A stretch of 64,000 nucleotides of DNA from an uncultured Saprospiraceae bacterium (GCA_937942435.1 CALDEM010000041.1:1-64000), one strand, 5' to 3'. Counted from the first letter of the stretch, positions 26,367-36,338 are shown. Notes: a model not told the origin generated them from the sequence alone. A program made the numbers and translations.

Positions 26367-26631
26367 AGAGTTTAACCTAGGTCATCTAAAGTGCACACTG
26401 TTCTTCCATAACGACAAGCACAGCTTAAAGATCGAAGATGCATATGGTGAAGTAACTTACAAGCTGGGGCATCTCGCTGAGGCTTCTACTGATGATATAT
26501 CTGACTTTATGATGTTGCCAAAGATTAAGGCCGCAGTGATTGATTCATTTCGCTCTATGAGGACCGGTCGTGATCAACTCCTATCGCTGCTTGTAACACC
26601 TGAAGAAGAAGCATTTGAAGAAATCATCTAG
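26353..26631 (+). CDS. Small conserved-looking hypothetical protein
   Basis: Protein of 92 residues, not recognised. The first half is predicted as beta strands (GHLKCTLFFHNDKHSLKIED), the second as helices with a strongly acidic tail (PEEEAFEEII). It has no signal peptide. The ATG lies inside the end of the DUF2520 gene (14-base overlap), a clear sign of coupled translation, and that supports its being a real gene. Confidence 0.6.
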   Translation: MRITKEFNLGHLKCTLFFHNDKHSLKIEDAYGEVTYKLGHLAEASTDDISDFMMLPKIKAAVIDSFRSMRTGRDQLLSLLVTPEEEAFEEII

Positions 26632-26755
26632 GAGACATCTGCAAAGAAAAAGTCAACTCGTGCTGATATGCAGCACTTTATCGTAAATTTGACTTTAATT
26701 CATAAGTAGCAGTCGTCAGCTATGCATGATTTAACATAACACAAACCAGCGTTTT

Positions 26756-27217
26756 ATGGAAAAGGAACTAGATCAATACGATATTGATATACTGAAACAG
26801 TTAGAAGATGATGGTAAAAAACCGTTCTCACAAATAGCGGAAGAGCTTCGGATCTCAAATACTATGGTACACCAACGTGTCAACCGTCTCAAGAAAGATG
26901 GCATCTTACTCCGTCATTCGATCATCATAGATGAGAAAAAGATGGGATACGAATGGGGTGCTTTCTCAGGAGTGACCATCACTGAGAATAGTAATACAGA
27001 TGAAATCATATCAGCACTACGAGAGATACCAGAAGTAACGGAGTGCTACCACATCAGCGGTAGTTATACCCTCTTCATCAGGATCGTGGCAAAGAATAGT
27101 GCACATATGAGAGATATCCTATACCATAAAATCGAAAGTGTCAAAGGCATTGTCTCAACAGAGAGTATGGTAGATTTTGGTTGTGCCTTTAAGCGCAACC
27201 CCCCATTGATACAGTAG
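26756..27217 (+). CDS. Lrp/AsnC-family transcriptional regulator
   Basis: Regulator of 153 residues. The N-terminal winged helix-turn-helix (LDQYDIDILKQLEDDGKKPFSQIAEEL...MVHQRVNRLKKDGIL) is followed by the RAM ligand-binding domain (about 70-145, with VTECYHISGSYTLFIRI). Family members sense amino acids. It converges on a saccharopine dehydrogenase-like gene 45 bases away, so an amino-acid link, perhaps to lysine, is possible but only by position. Confidence 0.92.
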   Translation: MEKELDQYDIDILKQLEDDGKKPFSQIAEELRISNTMVHQRVNRLKKDGILLRHSIIIDEKKMGYEWGAFSGVTITENSNTDEIISALREIPEVTECYHISGSYTLFIRIVAKNSAHMRDILYHKIESVKGIVSTESMVDFGCAFKRNPPLIQ

Positions 27218-27262
27218 GTGTACTTATGATCTCTTGTTAATTATAGTTGACCCAGTTCAGCA

Positions 27263-28330
27263 TTAATCAAACTGCTTATAGTAGCTGCCATTCTCAGTAT
27301 CAAGTAGATCCGCTAATCCAACTTCTTCTTGTTTGATAAATCCCTGCTTGGGAAGTTTACCATCAGCCACTAACTCTACTATAGCAGCGATGGAGCAAGC
27401 AGTGGTCCAAGAGATGGCACGCCACATCTGACCTTCGATCTCTATCGGATAAAAACCTTTGAAGTACTCATCTCTGAGTAGGCGCTCGTCTTTCCAACCT
27501 TCTACGACTGCATAGACATATACAACATCTTCAGTGACAGGCGGCTTAGCTTTATACAGTATATCTTCTAACAATTTTTTATCCTCTTTCAGGATCAATT
27601 CATACATCAGAAACTTCATCAACTTTCCATGTCCTGGGTAGCGGATGGTTTTATAATTAAGCGTATCCAACTTTCCATCATAAGTCTCGCACATCGTACC
27701 CAGGCCACCTGAAGTACTAAATGCTTCAAACTCTTGACCTTCGATGTTTATGTATTCTAACCCATCCAAAGAAGGAACCATCTTGCGCGTCCCATTGTGT
27801 ATCACTTCTGCATCATTGATATACTCGTTGATGACGCCTGCTGGCGACCAGGTGAAGCTGTAAGCAAGCAAACCATTAGGATAGCGTGGCAGTGCTCCAA
27901 CTCTTAGCTCTATATCTCTAAGTTTTGTAAAGTTATTAGCCAGATCAGCACCGACGATACCTATGAAGCCTGGAGCTAATCCGCACTGAGGTGCAAATAC
28001 AGATGTTGCATCCTTTGCCAACTCTCGTATGTAATTGGTGGTTTCTACATCCTCAGTAAGATCAAAGTAGTGGATACCTTTAGTATGAGCCATCTTGGCC
28101 ACCTTCATATTTAAGAAGTATGGAAGAGCTGAGACGACTGCATCGTGATGATCAAACAAGTCAGTGAGAAACGCTTCCGAAGAGACATCTCCTTGTTTTA
28201 CTGCAAAAGGTAAGTCAAAACTATAATGCGGAGACTCTTTGTCGACACCCGTGACTTCAAATCTCTTGCTGAGTAATAGCGCAACTAAGGTTCCAACTTT
28301 CCCAAGTCCTAAGACAGCTATCTTTTTCAT
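27263..28330 (-). CDS. Saccharopine dehydrogenase-family protein (lysine-pathway reductase-like)
   Basis: Protein of 355 residues with an N-terminal NAD(P)-binding Rossmann fold (AVLGLGKVGTLVALLL, GxGxxG from residue 7). A catalytic-domain insertion contains the saccharopine dehydrogenase hallmarks CGLAPGF and AYSFTWSPAGVINEY. The length is near that of stand-alone saccharopine dehydrogenase (glutamate-forming) or lysine 6-dehydrogenase. These act in lysine breakdown by oxidising saccharopine or the lysine epsilon carbon; which one cannot be decided here. No partner lysine-ketoglutarate reductase is near. Confidence 0.85.
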   Translation of the reverse strand: MKKIAVLGLGKVGTLVALLLSKRFEVTGVDKESPHYSFDLPFAVKQGDVSSEAFLTDLFDHHDAVVSALPYFLNMKVAKMAHTKGIHYFDLTEDVETTNYIRELAKDATSVFAPQCGLAPGFIGIVGADLANNFTKLRDIELRVGALPRYPNGLLAYSFTWSPAGVINEYINDAEVIHNGTRKMVPSLDGLEYINIEGQEFEAFSTSGGLGTMCETYDGKLDTLNYKTIRYPGHGKLMKFLMYELILKEDKKLLEDILYKAKPPVTEDVVYVYAVVEGWKDERLLRDEYFKGFYPIEIEGQMWRAISWTTACSIAAIVELVADGKLPKQGFIKQEEVGLADLLDTENGSYYKQFD

Positions 28331-28492
28331 AAGGCAAAATGATTTACATATATAAGAACAGAAACAATATAGACCATATTATATAGGATTAAAAGAATAA
28401 TGACTTATAAATCTACAGAGGCGTTAATTATGACTCATGTTATTAGTTTCTAATCCTATTCGATAATTTCACTTTCGTAAATACACCAACAT

Positions 28493-28972
28493 ATGATTTT
28501 ACTTGCAACAAAGTCCGACTGTCACGATATCGCGATGATATATAATCACTATCTCGGCAAGTCAACCATGGACTTGGAGTTAAAAGACGGAAGTTATTAC
28601 AGCAACATCTTGGACAACCAAGATGATATGGAAGAGTTATGGTCATTAAAAGAGGATGAGATGCTGATCGCTTGGGGCATCATAAAGAAGTACAGCGACA
28701 GAGCTGGATATAGACTCACTGGTGAGACTTCTGTCTATGTACATCAAGGGCATCTTCATAAAGGCCACGGCACGAAGCTAAAAAGGCACTTAATGCAGAG
28801 GTGCCGTGACTTAGGCTATCACCACCTGCTCGCCCGTATCAATAGTGACAACAACATCAGCATCCATTACAACAAGCGACTAGGCTACACGGTAGTTGGT
28901 GAACAAAAAGAAGTAGGCCATGTCCATGGCATGTGGAAGGACATCACAATTATGCAGTATCTCATAGACTAA
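28493..28972 (+). CDS. GNAT-family N-acetyltransferase (PAT-like)
   Basis: Acetyl-CoA-dependent acyltransferase of 159 residues. The acetyl-CoA-binding motif A is HKGHGTKLKRHLM (about 93-105), followed by the motif B region NISIHYNKRLGYTVVGEQKEVG, whose wording and the C-terminal W-x-D segment recall the phosphinothricin/methionine sulfone acetyltransferase group. The N-terminus (ATKSDCHDIAMIYNHYL) fits the same group. Its substrate is unknown. It stands alone, with a weak GGGCA/TGCCC hairpin just beyond its stop. Confidence 0.82.
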   Translation: MILLATKSDCHDIAMIYNHYLGKSTMDLELKDGSYYSNILDNQDDMEELWSLKEDEMLIAWGIIKKYSDRAGYRLTGETSVYVHQGHLHKGHGTKLKRHLMQRCRDLGYHHLLARINSDNNISIHYNKRLGYTVVGEQKEVGHVHGMWKDITIMQYLID

Positions 28973-29602
28973 TTAGAGATTCAATAGTCTAAGAGTGGGC
29001 AAAGACGAATGCCCCCCATTAACCTTATAACCTTAGAGACTCATGAGAATACCTCAGCAGGCCATAAGAGTCAAAGAGTTGTAAGATTATGTCATCTAAT
29101 CAAAAGGTATCATCCCCGAACATAAATTTAAGCCTATTATGGCACTTAAAAAGAGCTTGATTCTAAGAATGTAGATTAGGCTTCTATATGTGGCTATACC
29201 CATCCTAGCTGTTTTAAAAAGATAGTCAGAGTCTTTTAAACATCTACTCCTGATCGTTTGCCATATGTCCTCGCATCATGGCTACCAGTCAAATTACAAT
29301 TAGTCCGGCCGCTTACAGCACAAGTGATCTACGTCAAGTGATTAAACTCTGGGCAATAATCTGTCATGGTGAACTGCTTAAAGAAACATATATCAAAAAT
29401 AATCGCCTTATCCATTCACAAAATCATAAGATCAATCGTTTTTGTCAGAATTAAGATAAGTATCGCCAATATAATAGAGTCAAAAGATGGCTATCTAAAA
29501 GAAGTGAGCCGAACTTAAAGTCGTACTATTGGCCCATATAGCATCAACAACTATCCAAGATTATTTCACACCGATATATTAATTAACCATTAACTTTTTT
29601 GC
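28973..29602. other. Long non-coding stretch before the SusC gene
   Basis: No supported gene, tRNA or repeat lies in these 630 bases. A weak hairpin (GGGCA/TGCCC, no T-run) follows the acetyltransferase. The last 100 bases, ending in a T- and A-rich run before the SusC ATG, are the likely promoter and leader of the SusC/SusD transcript. The remainder shows no structure that I can read. Confidence 0.45.
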
Positions 29603-32581
29603 ATGAAAAAAAGATATACTCGACTATCATTACTAATCACGATGGTCGCCCTTTGCTCACTGAGTGCTTTTGCACAATACACAGTGAGTGGGACCGTAAC
29701 CGATGAAGCTGGCGAAGCCTTGATCGGTGTAAACATATTCGTTGAGGGAACTACCGTTGGAACAGTCACAGACATTGACGGTTCTTTCTCCTTAGAAGTA
29801 CCTCAAGAAAATGTCGCGCTTCAATTTAGCTATCTCGGATACGAGACTCAAAGCGCGATTGTATCCTCTGACTCTAACATGGTCAATATCAGCCTATCAG
29901 AATCAACAAGCACTCTTGACGAAGTGGTGATCACAGGCTTAGCGACGACAGTTAAGAGAAAAAATCTAGCCAACTCTGTTGCCAGAGTTAACGCCAAGCA
30001 ATTAACAGGTGTAACACCACAAGCGACCTTGGATGGTGCACTCTATGGCAAGTTTAAAGGAGCCGAGATCAGAGCAAACTCTGGTGCACCAGGAGGAGGT
30101 ATAGCTTTTAAACTAAGAGGTGTTACTTCTATCAATGGGTCATCACAGCCACTCATCATCGTAGATGGTATCTATCTGGATAACTCGTCCATCCCTGGAG
30201 GATTAAATATCGTATCTGCTGCCGCAGGAGGGGGAAGTACTTCTAATCAGGATAATCCATCCAATAGATTAGCAGATCTTAACCCGGATGATATTGCATC
30301 TGTAGAGATTTTAAAAGGAGCTTCTGCAGCAGCGATCTATGGTTCAAGAGCATCTGGTGGTGTTGTTATCATCACAACAAAAAGAGGTGATGGTGGCAAG
30401 ACTAATATCAACATCTCTCAGTCCATAGGCCAAGCATCTCAACTCAACAAACTTGGTGTTCGTCAATGGACGGAAGAGTCTGTGTTGGCTTCCAACTTCG
30501 CTGATGATGTAGATCTCTTTAGAGCAGCACAATCAGCCGGAACGATCCAGAACTATGAGGATTTGTTATATGGCAACAGCGCCTTATTATCTACTACCAA
30601 TATTAGTGCTACAGGCGGCAATGAAAAAACTCAATTTTATACAGGTGGCTCTTATAAAAACGATGAAGGAATCGTAAGTAACACTGGATACAAAAAAGCT
30701 TCTGTAAGACTTAATCTTGACCACAAGATATCTGACATATTTGATGTAGCTGTGTCTACTAACTACATATGGTCATCTGCAGATAGAGGGTTTTTCAACA
30801 ATGACAACTCTGGAACGACGATGGGTGTATCATTTACATCTACTCCGGCATGGGCACAATTGTTACCAAACAGTGCTGGAGTCTTTCCATCAAACCCTTA
30901 CGCGCCTTCTAACTTTTTAGAAACTGCACAAGACGTCACTAACAATGAAAGTGTCAATAGATTTTTAGGAGGTGGAACTTTGACAGCTAAGATTTTCCAA
31001 AAAGAAAACTCAACATTAAAAGCTATAGTAAGAGGTGGTGTAGATTTTTATAATCTCAACACAACTGCATTATTTCCTAACACACTTCAGTTTCAAAGAG
31101 ATGGAGCAGGGCTCAACGGGGTATCAGTGCAAGGATTCACACGTAACTTAAACACGAATATTTCTGCCTTCTTGGTGCACAATTTATATCTTGATAACAA
31201 CATATCATTTGCAACTTCTGCCGGTGTTACGCAAGAAGACTTTAATAGAAACACTATCTTAGGTGAAGCTTCAGATCTTATCGGATCACAAACCAACTTA
31301 GATCAAGCGGGTTCTAGAAATGTTACTCAAAGCAGATTGATCCAGCAGGATAAGGGATTCTTTGTTCAAGAAGAAGTAAACTTTAAAGACTTAGTGATTG
31401 CTACAATCGGACTAAGAGCAGACAAGTCGTCTAACAATGGAGATGTAAACAAATTATTCTATTACCCAAAAGGAAACATTGCATTTAATGTTCACTCTTT
31501 AGGATCATGGAATAGTGAAAGTCCAATAACGCAATTGAAAATCAGAGCAGCGTATGGAGAGTCAGGAAACTTTGCAAACTTCGGTTCTAAGTTTACTACG
31601 CTTACATCTACTATTGTAGATGGGCGTGCAGGTGTATTCACACCGGGGCTTCTTGGAAACGCTACTGTTGGACCAGAACGTCAAAAAGAGATAGAGTTTG
31701 GAGTTGACTTAGAAGTTAACAGAAGGTTTTCGTTAGATGCGACTTACTACATCAAGTCTGTAGAAGACCTGCTGCTTAACGCTCAGATCCCAACTTCTAC
31801 TGGGTTCTCATCTCAGGTAACCAATGCAGCACAACTTCAGAATAAAGGAATTGAGATTGGATTAAATCTTGGTATTGTAAATACACGAGATCTTAATTGG
31901 GGATCAAGACTCAGCTTCTGGAAGAATACAGCTGAAGTAACAGAGCTGTTAGTACCGGACTTTACTACTGGTGGTTTTGCAGACTTCTTGGGTAACTTCT
32001 TAATTAAAGAAGGCTTTAGCCCAACGACCATCATTGGAGTGGGTCCTGATCCAACTGTAGGACTTAATGGCGGTGAGCCTTCGCTACAAGTGTTTGGAAA
32101 CTCAGAGCCTGACTTCCAGCTATCATGGTCTAATAATATCTCATACAAGAACTTTGACATTTCTTTCTTATGGCACTTAAAGTCAGGAGGATCTAACATC
32201 AACTTATCAACGCTATTGTTTGACTTGAACAACACAACACATGACTTTGATGATATGACTTTAGACCCAGAAGGTGCGATGAACAATGGTGATTTTAGAT
32301 TAGCTAACTTGGGAGTCAATACAGATCCTTATATCGAGGATGCCGGATATCTTAGGTTACGTGAAGTAGGTGTCTACTATACGCTTCCAGATAGCTTCTT
32401 AAGCGGCGTTGGAAAATACACAATTGGCTTTTCTGGCAATAACTTGATCAACATATTTGATTACAACAGTTATGATCCTGAGGTTTCAAACTTTGGTGGC
32501 AACGGTCTTTCTACTGGAGTAGAAGTAACACCTTTTCCATCATCCAAGAGATTTGACTTTCACATCAAGGCAAGTTTCTAA
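29603..32581 (+). CDS. SusC/RagA-family TonB-linked outer-membrane transporter
   Basis: Outer-membrane receptor of 992 residues, typical for SusC. Signal peptide (SAFAQ), then a carboxypeptidase-regulatory-like beta-sandwich (YTVSGTVTDEAGEALIGVNIF to about residue 105), a TonB-box region (TLDEVVITG), a plug domain with the SusC signature (LRGVTSINGSSQPLIIVDGIYLD) and a C-terminal 22-strand barrel ending in aromatic Phe. It works with the adjacent SusD-like lipoprotein to import a ligand using TonB energy. No glycoside hydrolase, protease or anti-sigma/sigma pair flanks it, so the ligand is unknown. Confidence 0.95.
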   Translation: MKKRYTRLSLLITMVALCSLSAFAQYTVSGTVTDEAGEALIGVNIFVEGTTVGTVTDIDGSFSLEVPQENVALQFSYLGYETQSAIVSSDSNMVNISLSESTSTLDEVVITGLATTVKRKNLANSVARVNAKQLTGVTPQATLDGALYGKFKGAEIRANSGAPGGGIAFKLRGVTSINGSSQPLIIVDGIYLDNSSIPGGLNIVSAAAGGGSTSNQDNPSNRLADLNPDDIASVEILKGASAAAIYGSRASGGVVIITTKRGDGGKTNINISQSIGQASQLNKLGVRQWTEESVLASNFADDVDLFRAAQSAGTIQNYEDLLYGNSALLSTTNISATGGNEKTQFYTGGSYKNDEGIVSNTGYKKASVRLNLDHKISDIFDVAVSTNYIWSSADRGFFNNDNSGTTMGVSFTSTPAWAQLLPNSAGVFPSNPYAPSNFLETAQDVTNNESVNRFLGGGTLTAKIFQKENSTLKAIVRGGVDFYNLNTTALFPNTLQFQRDGAGLNGVSVQGFTRNLNTNISAFLVHNLYLDNNISFATSAGVTQEDFNRNTILGEASDLIGSQTNLDQAGSRNVTQSRLIQQDKGFFVQEEVNFKDLVIATIGLRADKSSNNGDVNKLFYYPKGNIAFNVHSLGSWNSESPITQLKIRAAYGESGNFANFGSKFTTLTSTIVDGRAGVFTPGLLGNATVGPERQKEIEFGVDLEVNRRFSLDATYYIKSVEDLLLNAQIPTSTGFSSQVTNAAQLQNKGIEIGLNLGIVNTRDLNWGSRLSFWKNTAEVTELLVPDFTTGGFADFLGNFLIKEGFSPTTIIGVGPDPTVGLNGGEPSLQVFGNSEPDFQLSWSNNISYKNFDISFLWHLKSGGSNINLSTLLFDLNNTTHDFDDMTLDPEGAMNNGDFRLANLGVNTDPYIEDAGYLRLREVGVYYTLPDSFLSGVGKYTIGFSGNNLINIFDYNSYDPEVSNFGGNGLSTGVEVTPFPSSKRFDFHIKASF

Positions 32582-32606
32582 TTGTAGCACTTATAAATAA
32601 TATAAA

Positions 32607-33908
32607 ATGAAACAAACAAAATATATAATCTTTCTTCTATTGGCCATCGGCTTGGGAAGTTGTGAGATAGATGAATTATCAAATCCTAATGGATCAAGTA
32701 TCCAAGGTTTTGATTCTGATGCATCCAAGAGTGCATTGCAAACACTTGTCACGGGTATCGAAGACCTTACGAGACAAGAAAATGGTTTTTACTTTGACGT
32801 AACATCGATCGTAGGTCGTGAGTACTACTTTTTTACAGGATCTGATCCACGATATACAGGAGAGGTACTTGGCAAAGGAGCTTCACAATTAGACAATGCA
32901 GGATTTTATGGCACTCGCCCATACTTAGGCAGATATCGTACTGTAAAAACAGCCAACGTCTTAATCGATGGAGCGACTAACTCTACACTCATCACAAATG
33001 AAGAGCTGAACGGTTACTTAGGTTTTGCAAAAACCTTTCAGGCCTATGAGTTACTTCTTGTAGCCAATCTTCAATTTGAAAATGGAATCAGAATAGATGT
33101 AAGTGATCCTGATAACTTAGGACCTTTTGTTGATTATGATAACGCTCTCGCAGCGATACAGAGTCTCCTTAGCGATGCAGCAGGTGACCTAAGCAGTGCT
33201 GGTAGTTCATTTCCATTTTCATTATCAGGTGCTATGGCAGGTTTTGACACCCCAGCTACGTTTAGCTCATTTAATAGAGCTATAGCAGCAAGAGTGTCAC
33301 TCTATCAAGGCAATAGCAGCGAGGCACTTTCTAATCTATCAAGTTCTTTTATGGACCTTGCTGGCGACTTGGATGTCGGTCCTGCAAGATTTTACTCTAC
33401 AGCAGGTGGAGACTTTGCTAACAACTTGTTCAGAGTACCTGATCAGGCTGATGCGATTATAGCTCATCCAACATTCGTTGGTGATGCAACCGCAGGCGAT
33501 GGCAGATTAAGCAAAGTACTTGAGCGCCCAAGCGGCACTCTTACACTTGATGGCTTAAGCGGAGACTTTGATGTATGGGTATACAAGTCTCTCACGGACT
33601 TCGTACCATTCGTAAGAAATGAAGAATTGGTTTTGATCTACGCAGAAGCTAATGTCGGATCTAATGATGGCGAAGCTGTAAGAGCAATAAATATTATAAG
33701 AGCCAGTGCTGGTTTAGATGCATATAGTGGGTCTATGGATAGGGCTTCCCTAATCAATGAAATACTTTATCAAAGAAGGTATTCATTATTTGGCGAAGGC
33801 CATAGATGGGTTGACATGAGAAGACTAAACCGTCTAAATGAACTTCCTATCGATAGAGATGGTGATGATGTTTGGGTACAATTCCCGCGGCCTGTTTCAG
33901 AAGTTTAA
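32607..33908 (+). CDS. SusD/RagB-family surface lipoprotein
   Basis: Ligand-capturing lipoprotein of 433 residues, somewhat short for the family (450-600 is usual). The lipobox ends at Cys19 (GLGSC). A helical TPR-like core follows, and the SusD C-terminal signature is clear: ELVLIYAEANVGSNDGEAVRAINIIRASAGL and LINEILYQRRYSLFGEGHRWVDMRRLNRL. It acts as the lid over the SusC channel. It starts 25 bases after SusC and ends 32 bases before a strong terminator, so the two form a closed two-gene unit. Confidence 0.94.
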   Translation: MKQTKYIIFLLLAIGLGSCEIDELSNPNGSSIQGFDSDASKSALQTLVTGIEDLTRQENGFYFDVTSIVGREYYFFTGSDPRYTGEVLGKGASQLDNAGFYGTRPYLGRYRTVKTANVLIDGATNSTLITNEELNGYLGFAKTFQAYELLLVANLQFENGIRIDVSDPDNLGPFVDYDNALAAIQSLLSDAAGDLSSAGSSFPFSLSGAMAGFDTPATFSSFNRAIAARVSLYQGNSSEALSNLSSSFMDLAGDLDVGPARFYSTAGGDFANNLFRVPDQADAIIAHPTFVGDATAGDGRLSKVLERPSGTLTLDGLSGDFDVWVYKSLTDFVPFVRNEELVLIYAEANVGSNDGEAVRAINIIRASAGLDAYSGSMDRASLINEILYQRRYSLFGEGHRWVDMRRLNRLNELPIDRDGDDVWVQFPRPVSEV

Positions 33909-33940
33909 AATCACATAGGATATACACATAGGATATATAT

Positions 33941-33979
33941 AAAGCCCTTGTTAGTGATGACAAGGGCTTTATTTTTTTT
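33941..33979 (+). terminator. Rho-independent terminator after SusC/SusD
   Basis: A perfect ten-base-pair stem, AAAGCCCTTG with CAAGGGCTTT, encloses a ten-base loop and is followed by an A and eight T residues. It ends the SusC/SusD transcript on the plus strand. Confidence 0.93.
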
Positions 33980-34108
33980 CGTGGTGATAACAAAAACAGC
34001 CAGCCTATAGAATATTTGAGACGCAAAACGTTTAGTTAATAAGGCTGATGATTCATCGCCTTCTCTGATTAATCGTTAAATTTATACTCATAATCTAAAT
34101 AGTCGCTC

Positions 34109-34858
34109 ATGACCTTTGCTACGAGATCCCTTACAGCCATCTTAATCATACTTTTGACAACTTCAGTAGTCTTTAGTACAACTCCAATAAGCAGCCCAAC
34201 AACATACGAAGTCAAGAGAGTGTACAAACCTCTATCTATCTCTAAGAGTAAGCTTGCCAATGCCAAGAGCATCGCTGATCTAAACAAGCATTATAAGGCC
34301 GACTGGGTTAGTGAATATAAATCAGTGATAATAACAGCCTGTATAGATGGTGTGACAATGAAGGAAGAAGGTAAGGACGATGTCTTAACATCAGATCAAA
34401 TGAAACTCATGGCAAATGCTGATGCCGGAACAGATATAAGTATATCTACTGTCTATCTACCCGATAACAACTTAAAGTCTAACGATATACATGAGATGGG
34501 ATTTACCTTTATGGTCAACCCTGAACTTAATGCAGAATTTCCTGGAGGAGAAAATGAGCTCAATGCATATATAGATAAGAACGTAAAAGAAAAGTTGGTT
34601 GATCTCGACTTACGACCATACCAACTTGCAGTTGTTAAGTTCACCATAGCAAAAGATGGTTCCATACAGAACAGCAGCATATTTTCTTCTTCAGAAGATG
34701 ACGAGAGTGATAGTATCTTACTAAAAGCTGTTGAGAACATGCCAAAGTGGAAGCCTGCACAATATGTAGATGGCACTTTGATTACGCAAGAGTATGCTCT
34801 GACTGTTGGGGACAACCAAAGTTGCACTTCTAACTTACTTAATCTTGAAGAGAACTAA
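34109..34858 (+). CDS. Secreted TonB C-terminal-domain-like protein
   Basis: Protein of 249 residues with a signal-like N-terminal hydrophobic segment (about 8-23). It carries the features of Bacteroidota energy-transducer TonB C-terminal repeats: AEFPGGENELNAYIDKNVK, AVVKFTIAKDGSIQNSSIF and AVENMPKWKPAQYVDGTLITQEYALTV, all in the usual order. There is no proline-rich spacer. It could serve the SusC transporter just upstream, yet a terminator separates them. The first hydrophobic stretch might be an uncleaved anchor. Confidence 0.78.
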   Translation: MTFATRSLTAILIILLTTSVVFSTTPISSPTTYEVKRVYKPLSISKSKLANAKSIADLNKHYKADWVSEYKSVIITACIDGVTMKEEGKDDVLTSDQMKLMANADAGTDISISTVYLPDNNLKSNDIHEMGFTFMVNPELNAEFPGGENELNAYIDKNVKEKLVDLDLRPYQLAVVKFTIAKDGSIQNSSIFSSSEDDESDSILLKAVENMPKWKPAQYVDGTLITQEYALTVGDNQSCTSNLLNLEEN

Positions 34859-34916
34859 GTGCTAACGTTAATCTAAAGAAAGTCTTATCAGCAGCACTTC
34901 TCTCTCTGCAAGTCTA

Positions 34917-36338
34917 TTGGGCATCTATGTCATGCTCATCATTCTCACAGGTATATATCATCGCAAAAACGAAAGTAGCGAAGACTACTTTCTAGCTTCG
35001 AGACAACTTCCCTCTTGGTTACTGGCGATCACATTCATAGCTTCTTGGTGGGGCGGAGGTTCAGCGATCGACCTGGTAGATCACGCTCATCAAAATGGAC
35101 TGAGTTCATTTTGGATATACGGCATACCCGTTTTGATCGCTACTTTTCTAATGCTTGTATTTGCCAAGGGGATTAGAAACCTATCGACTATCACACAACC
35201 TCAACTCATGAAGGAACGCTACAACGATACTGTCGCGCTTCTCCTCACTATCTTTATTATCATCTTTATGGTCATCGGATCTGCAGTACAGGTGATTGTA
35301 ATTGGAAAATTTTTTAATGCTTTTTTCCACATCAGTTATGAAGGTGGAGCCATCTTAGGTACTGCTATTGTTCTGGCTTATTCCTTCTTTGGAGGATTTA
35401 AAGGAGTTGTAATTACAGATTTATTACAATTTGTATTCTTCTTATTTACGGGAGTGTTTTTATTCTATCTAGCATATAATCAATCAGGCGGTATGGAAGC
35501 TGTAAGGGCTACTGCAGCCGCCAATGATAACATCGGCTACACAGCTTTTTTTAACAACGTTGCCGACAACCTTGCCTATGTCATCACCTTTGGCACATCA
35601 TGGATGATACAAGCCAATATCTGGCAACGCATATCAGCTGCCAAACAATCAAAAGATGCTAAAAGGATGATGATCATCAGTTTCTTTGCATTCATCCCAT
35701 TGTACCTCATGGTAACTTATACAGGCATGTTCTCATCAGTCATCTATGATGTTGTGCCCGAAAATGGCATAGTACCACATATGATCAACAACATCTCCAA
35801 TCCAATCTTGAGTTCAGTTTTATTCGTAGGATTGAGTGCTGCCATCATGTCAACCATGGATAGTCTCATCAATACTGGTGCTATGTCACTGACAGTAGAT
35901 GTTTATAAAAGTTATATCAATCCAGACGCAACTAACACCAAGACAGTAAGCATCGGCAGGCTATCGACACTCGTCATAAGCATCCTTTCTTTATTGATTG
36001 CTTTAAGAATACAATCAGTTCTTACCATCTCTTGGATCGCATCCGACTTTTTGACTTGTGGAGCATTCATCCCTTTGGTCTTTGGATTTTTATGGGCGCG
36101 TGGGTCAGCAAAAGCAGCCACTATCTCTATGCTATTTGGATTGATCTTTTCAACTTACAATTTGCTAGTTGCACTTGGCGTACATCTTCCAGTAGCATGG
36201 GAGATCGCTTCTGCGAAGCAAGCGATCGTCGGGATTTTCATCTCCTCTGTATTGTATATTGGATTGAGTTTGATGAGCAAAGAAAATACTGATAAAAATA
36301 AAGCCTTTATAAAGAAGGCTAATCTTATAAAATTGTAA
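34917..36338 (+). CDS. Sodium:solute symporter (SSS family)
   Basis: Inner-membrane secondary transporter with about twelve or thirteen helices, 473 residues. Family signatures include the NESSEDYFLASRQLP loop after helix 1, FIASWWGGGSAID, and the sodium-site region GLSAAIMSTMDSLINTGAMSLTVDVYK. It may import sugars, amino acids or organic acids; family members cannot be told apart from this alone. The start is uncertain. Helix 1 is cut short by the TTG chosen here, and the in-frame TAA upstream leaves room for only 15 more codons, none of them ATG. It lies 58 bases after the TonB-like gene. Confidence 0.87.
   Translation: MGIYVMLIILTGIYHRKNESSEDYFLASRQLPSWLLAITFIASWWGGGSAIDLVDHAHQNGLSSFWIYGIPVLIATFLMLVFAKGIRNLSTITQPQLMKERYNDTVALLLTIFIIIFMVIGSAVQVIVIGKFFNAFFHISYEGGAILGTAIVLAYSFFGGFKGVVITDLLQFVFFLFTGVFLFYLAYNQSGGMEAVRATAAANDNIGYTAFFNNVADNLAYVITFGTSWMIQANIWQRISAAKQSKDAKRMMIISFFAFIPLYLMVTYTGMFSSVIYDVVPENGIVPHMINNISNPILSSVLFVGLSAAIMSTMDSLINTGAMSLTVDVYKSYINPDATNTKTVSIGRLSTLVISILSLLIALRIQSVLTISWIASDFLTCGAFIPLVFGFLWARGSAKAATISMLFGLIFSTYNLLVALGVHLPVAWEIASAKQAIVGIFISSVLYIGLSLMSKENTDKNKAFIKKANLIKL

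Noticed and set aside
28973-29602. tRNA or gene remnant in the 630-base gap before SusC
   Set aside because: No cloverleaf, T-loop sequence or readable protein fragment could be found by eye on either strand.
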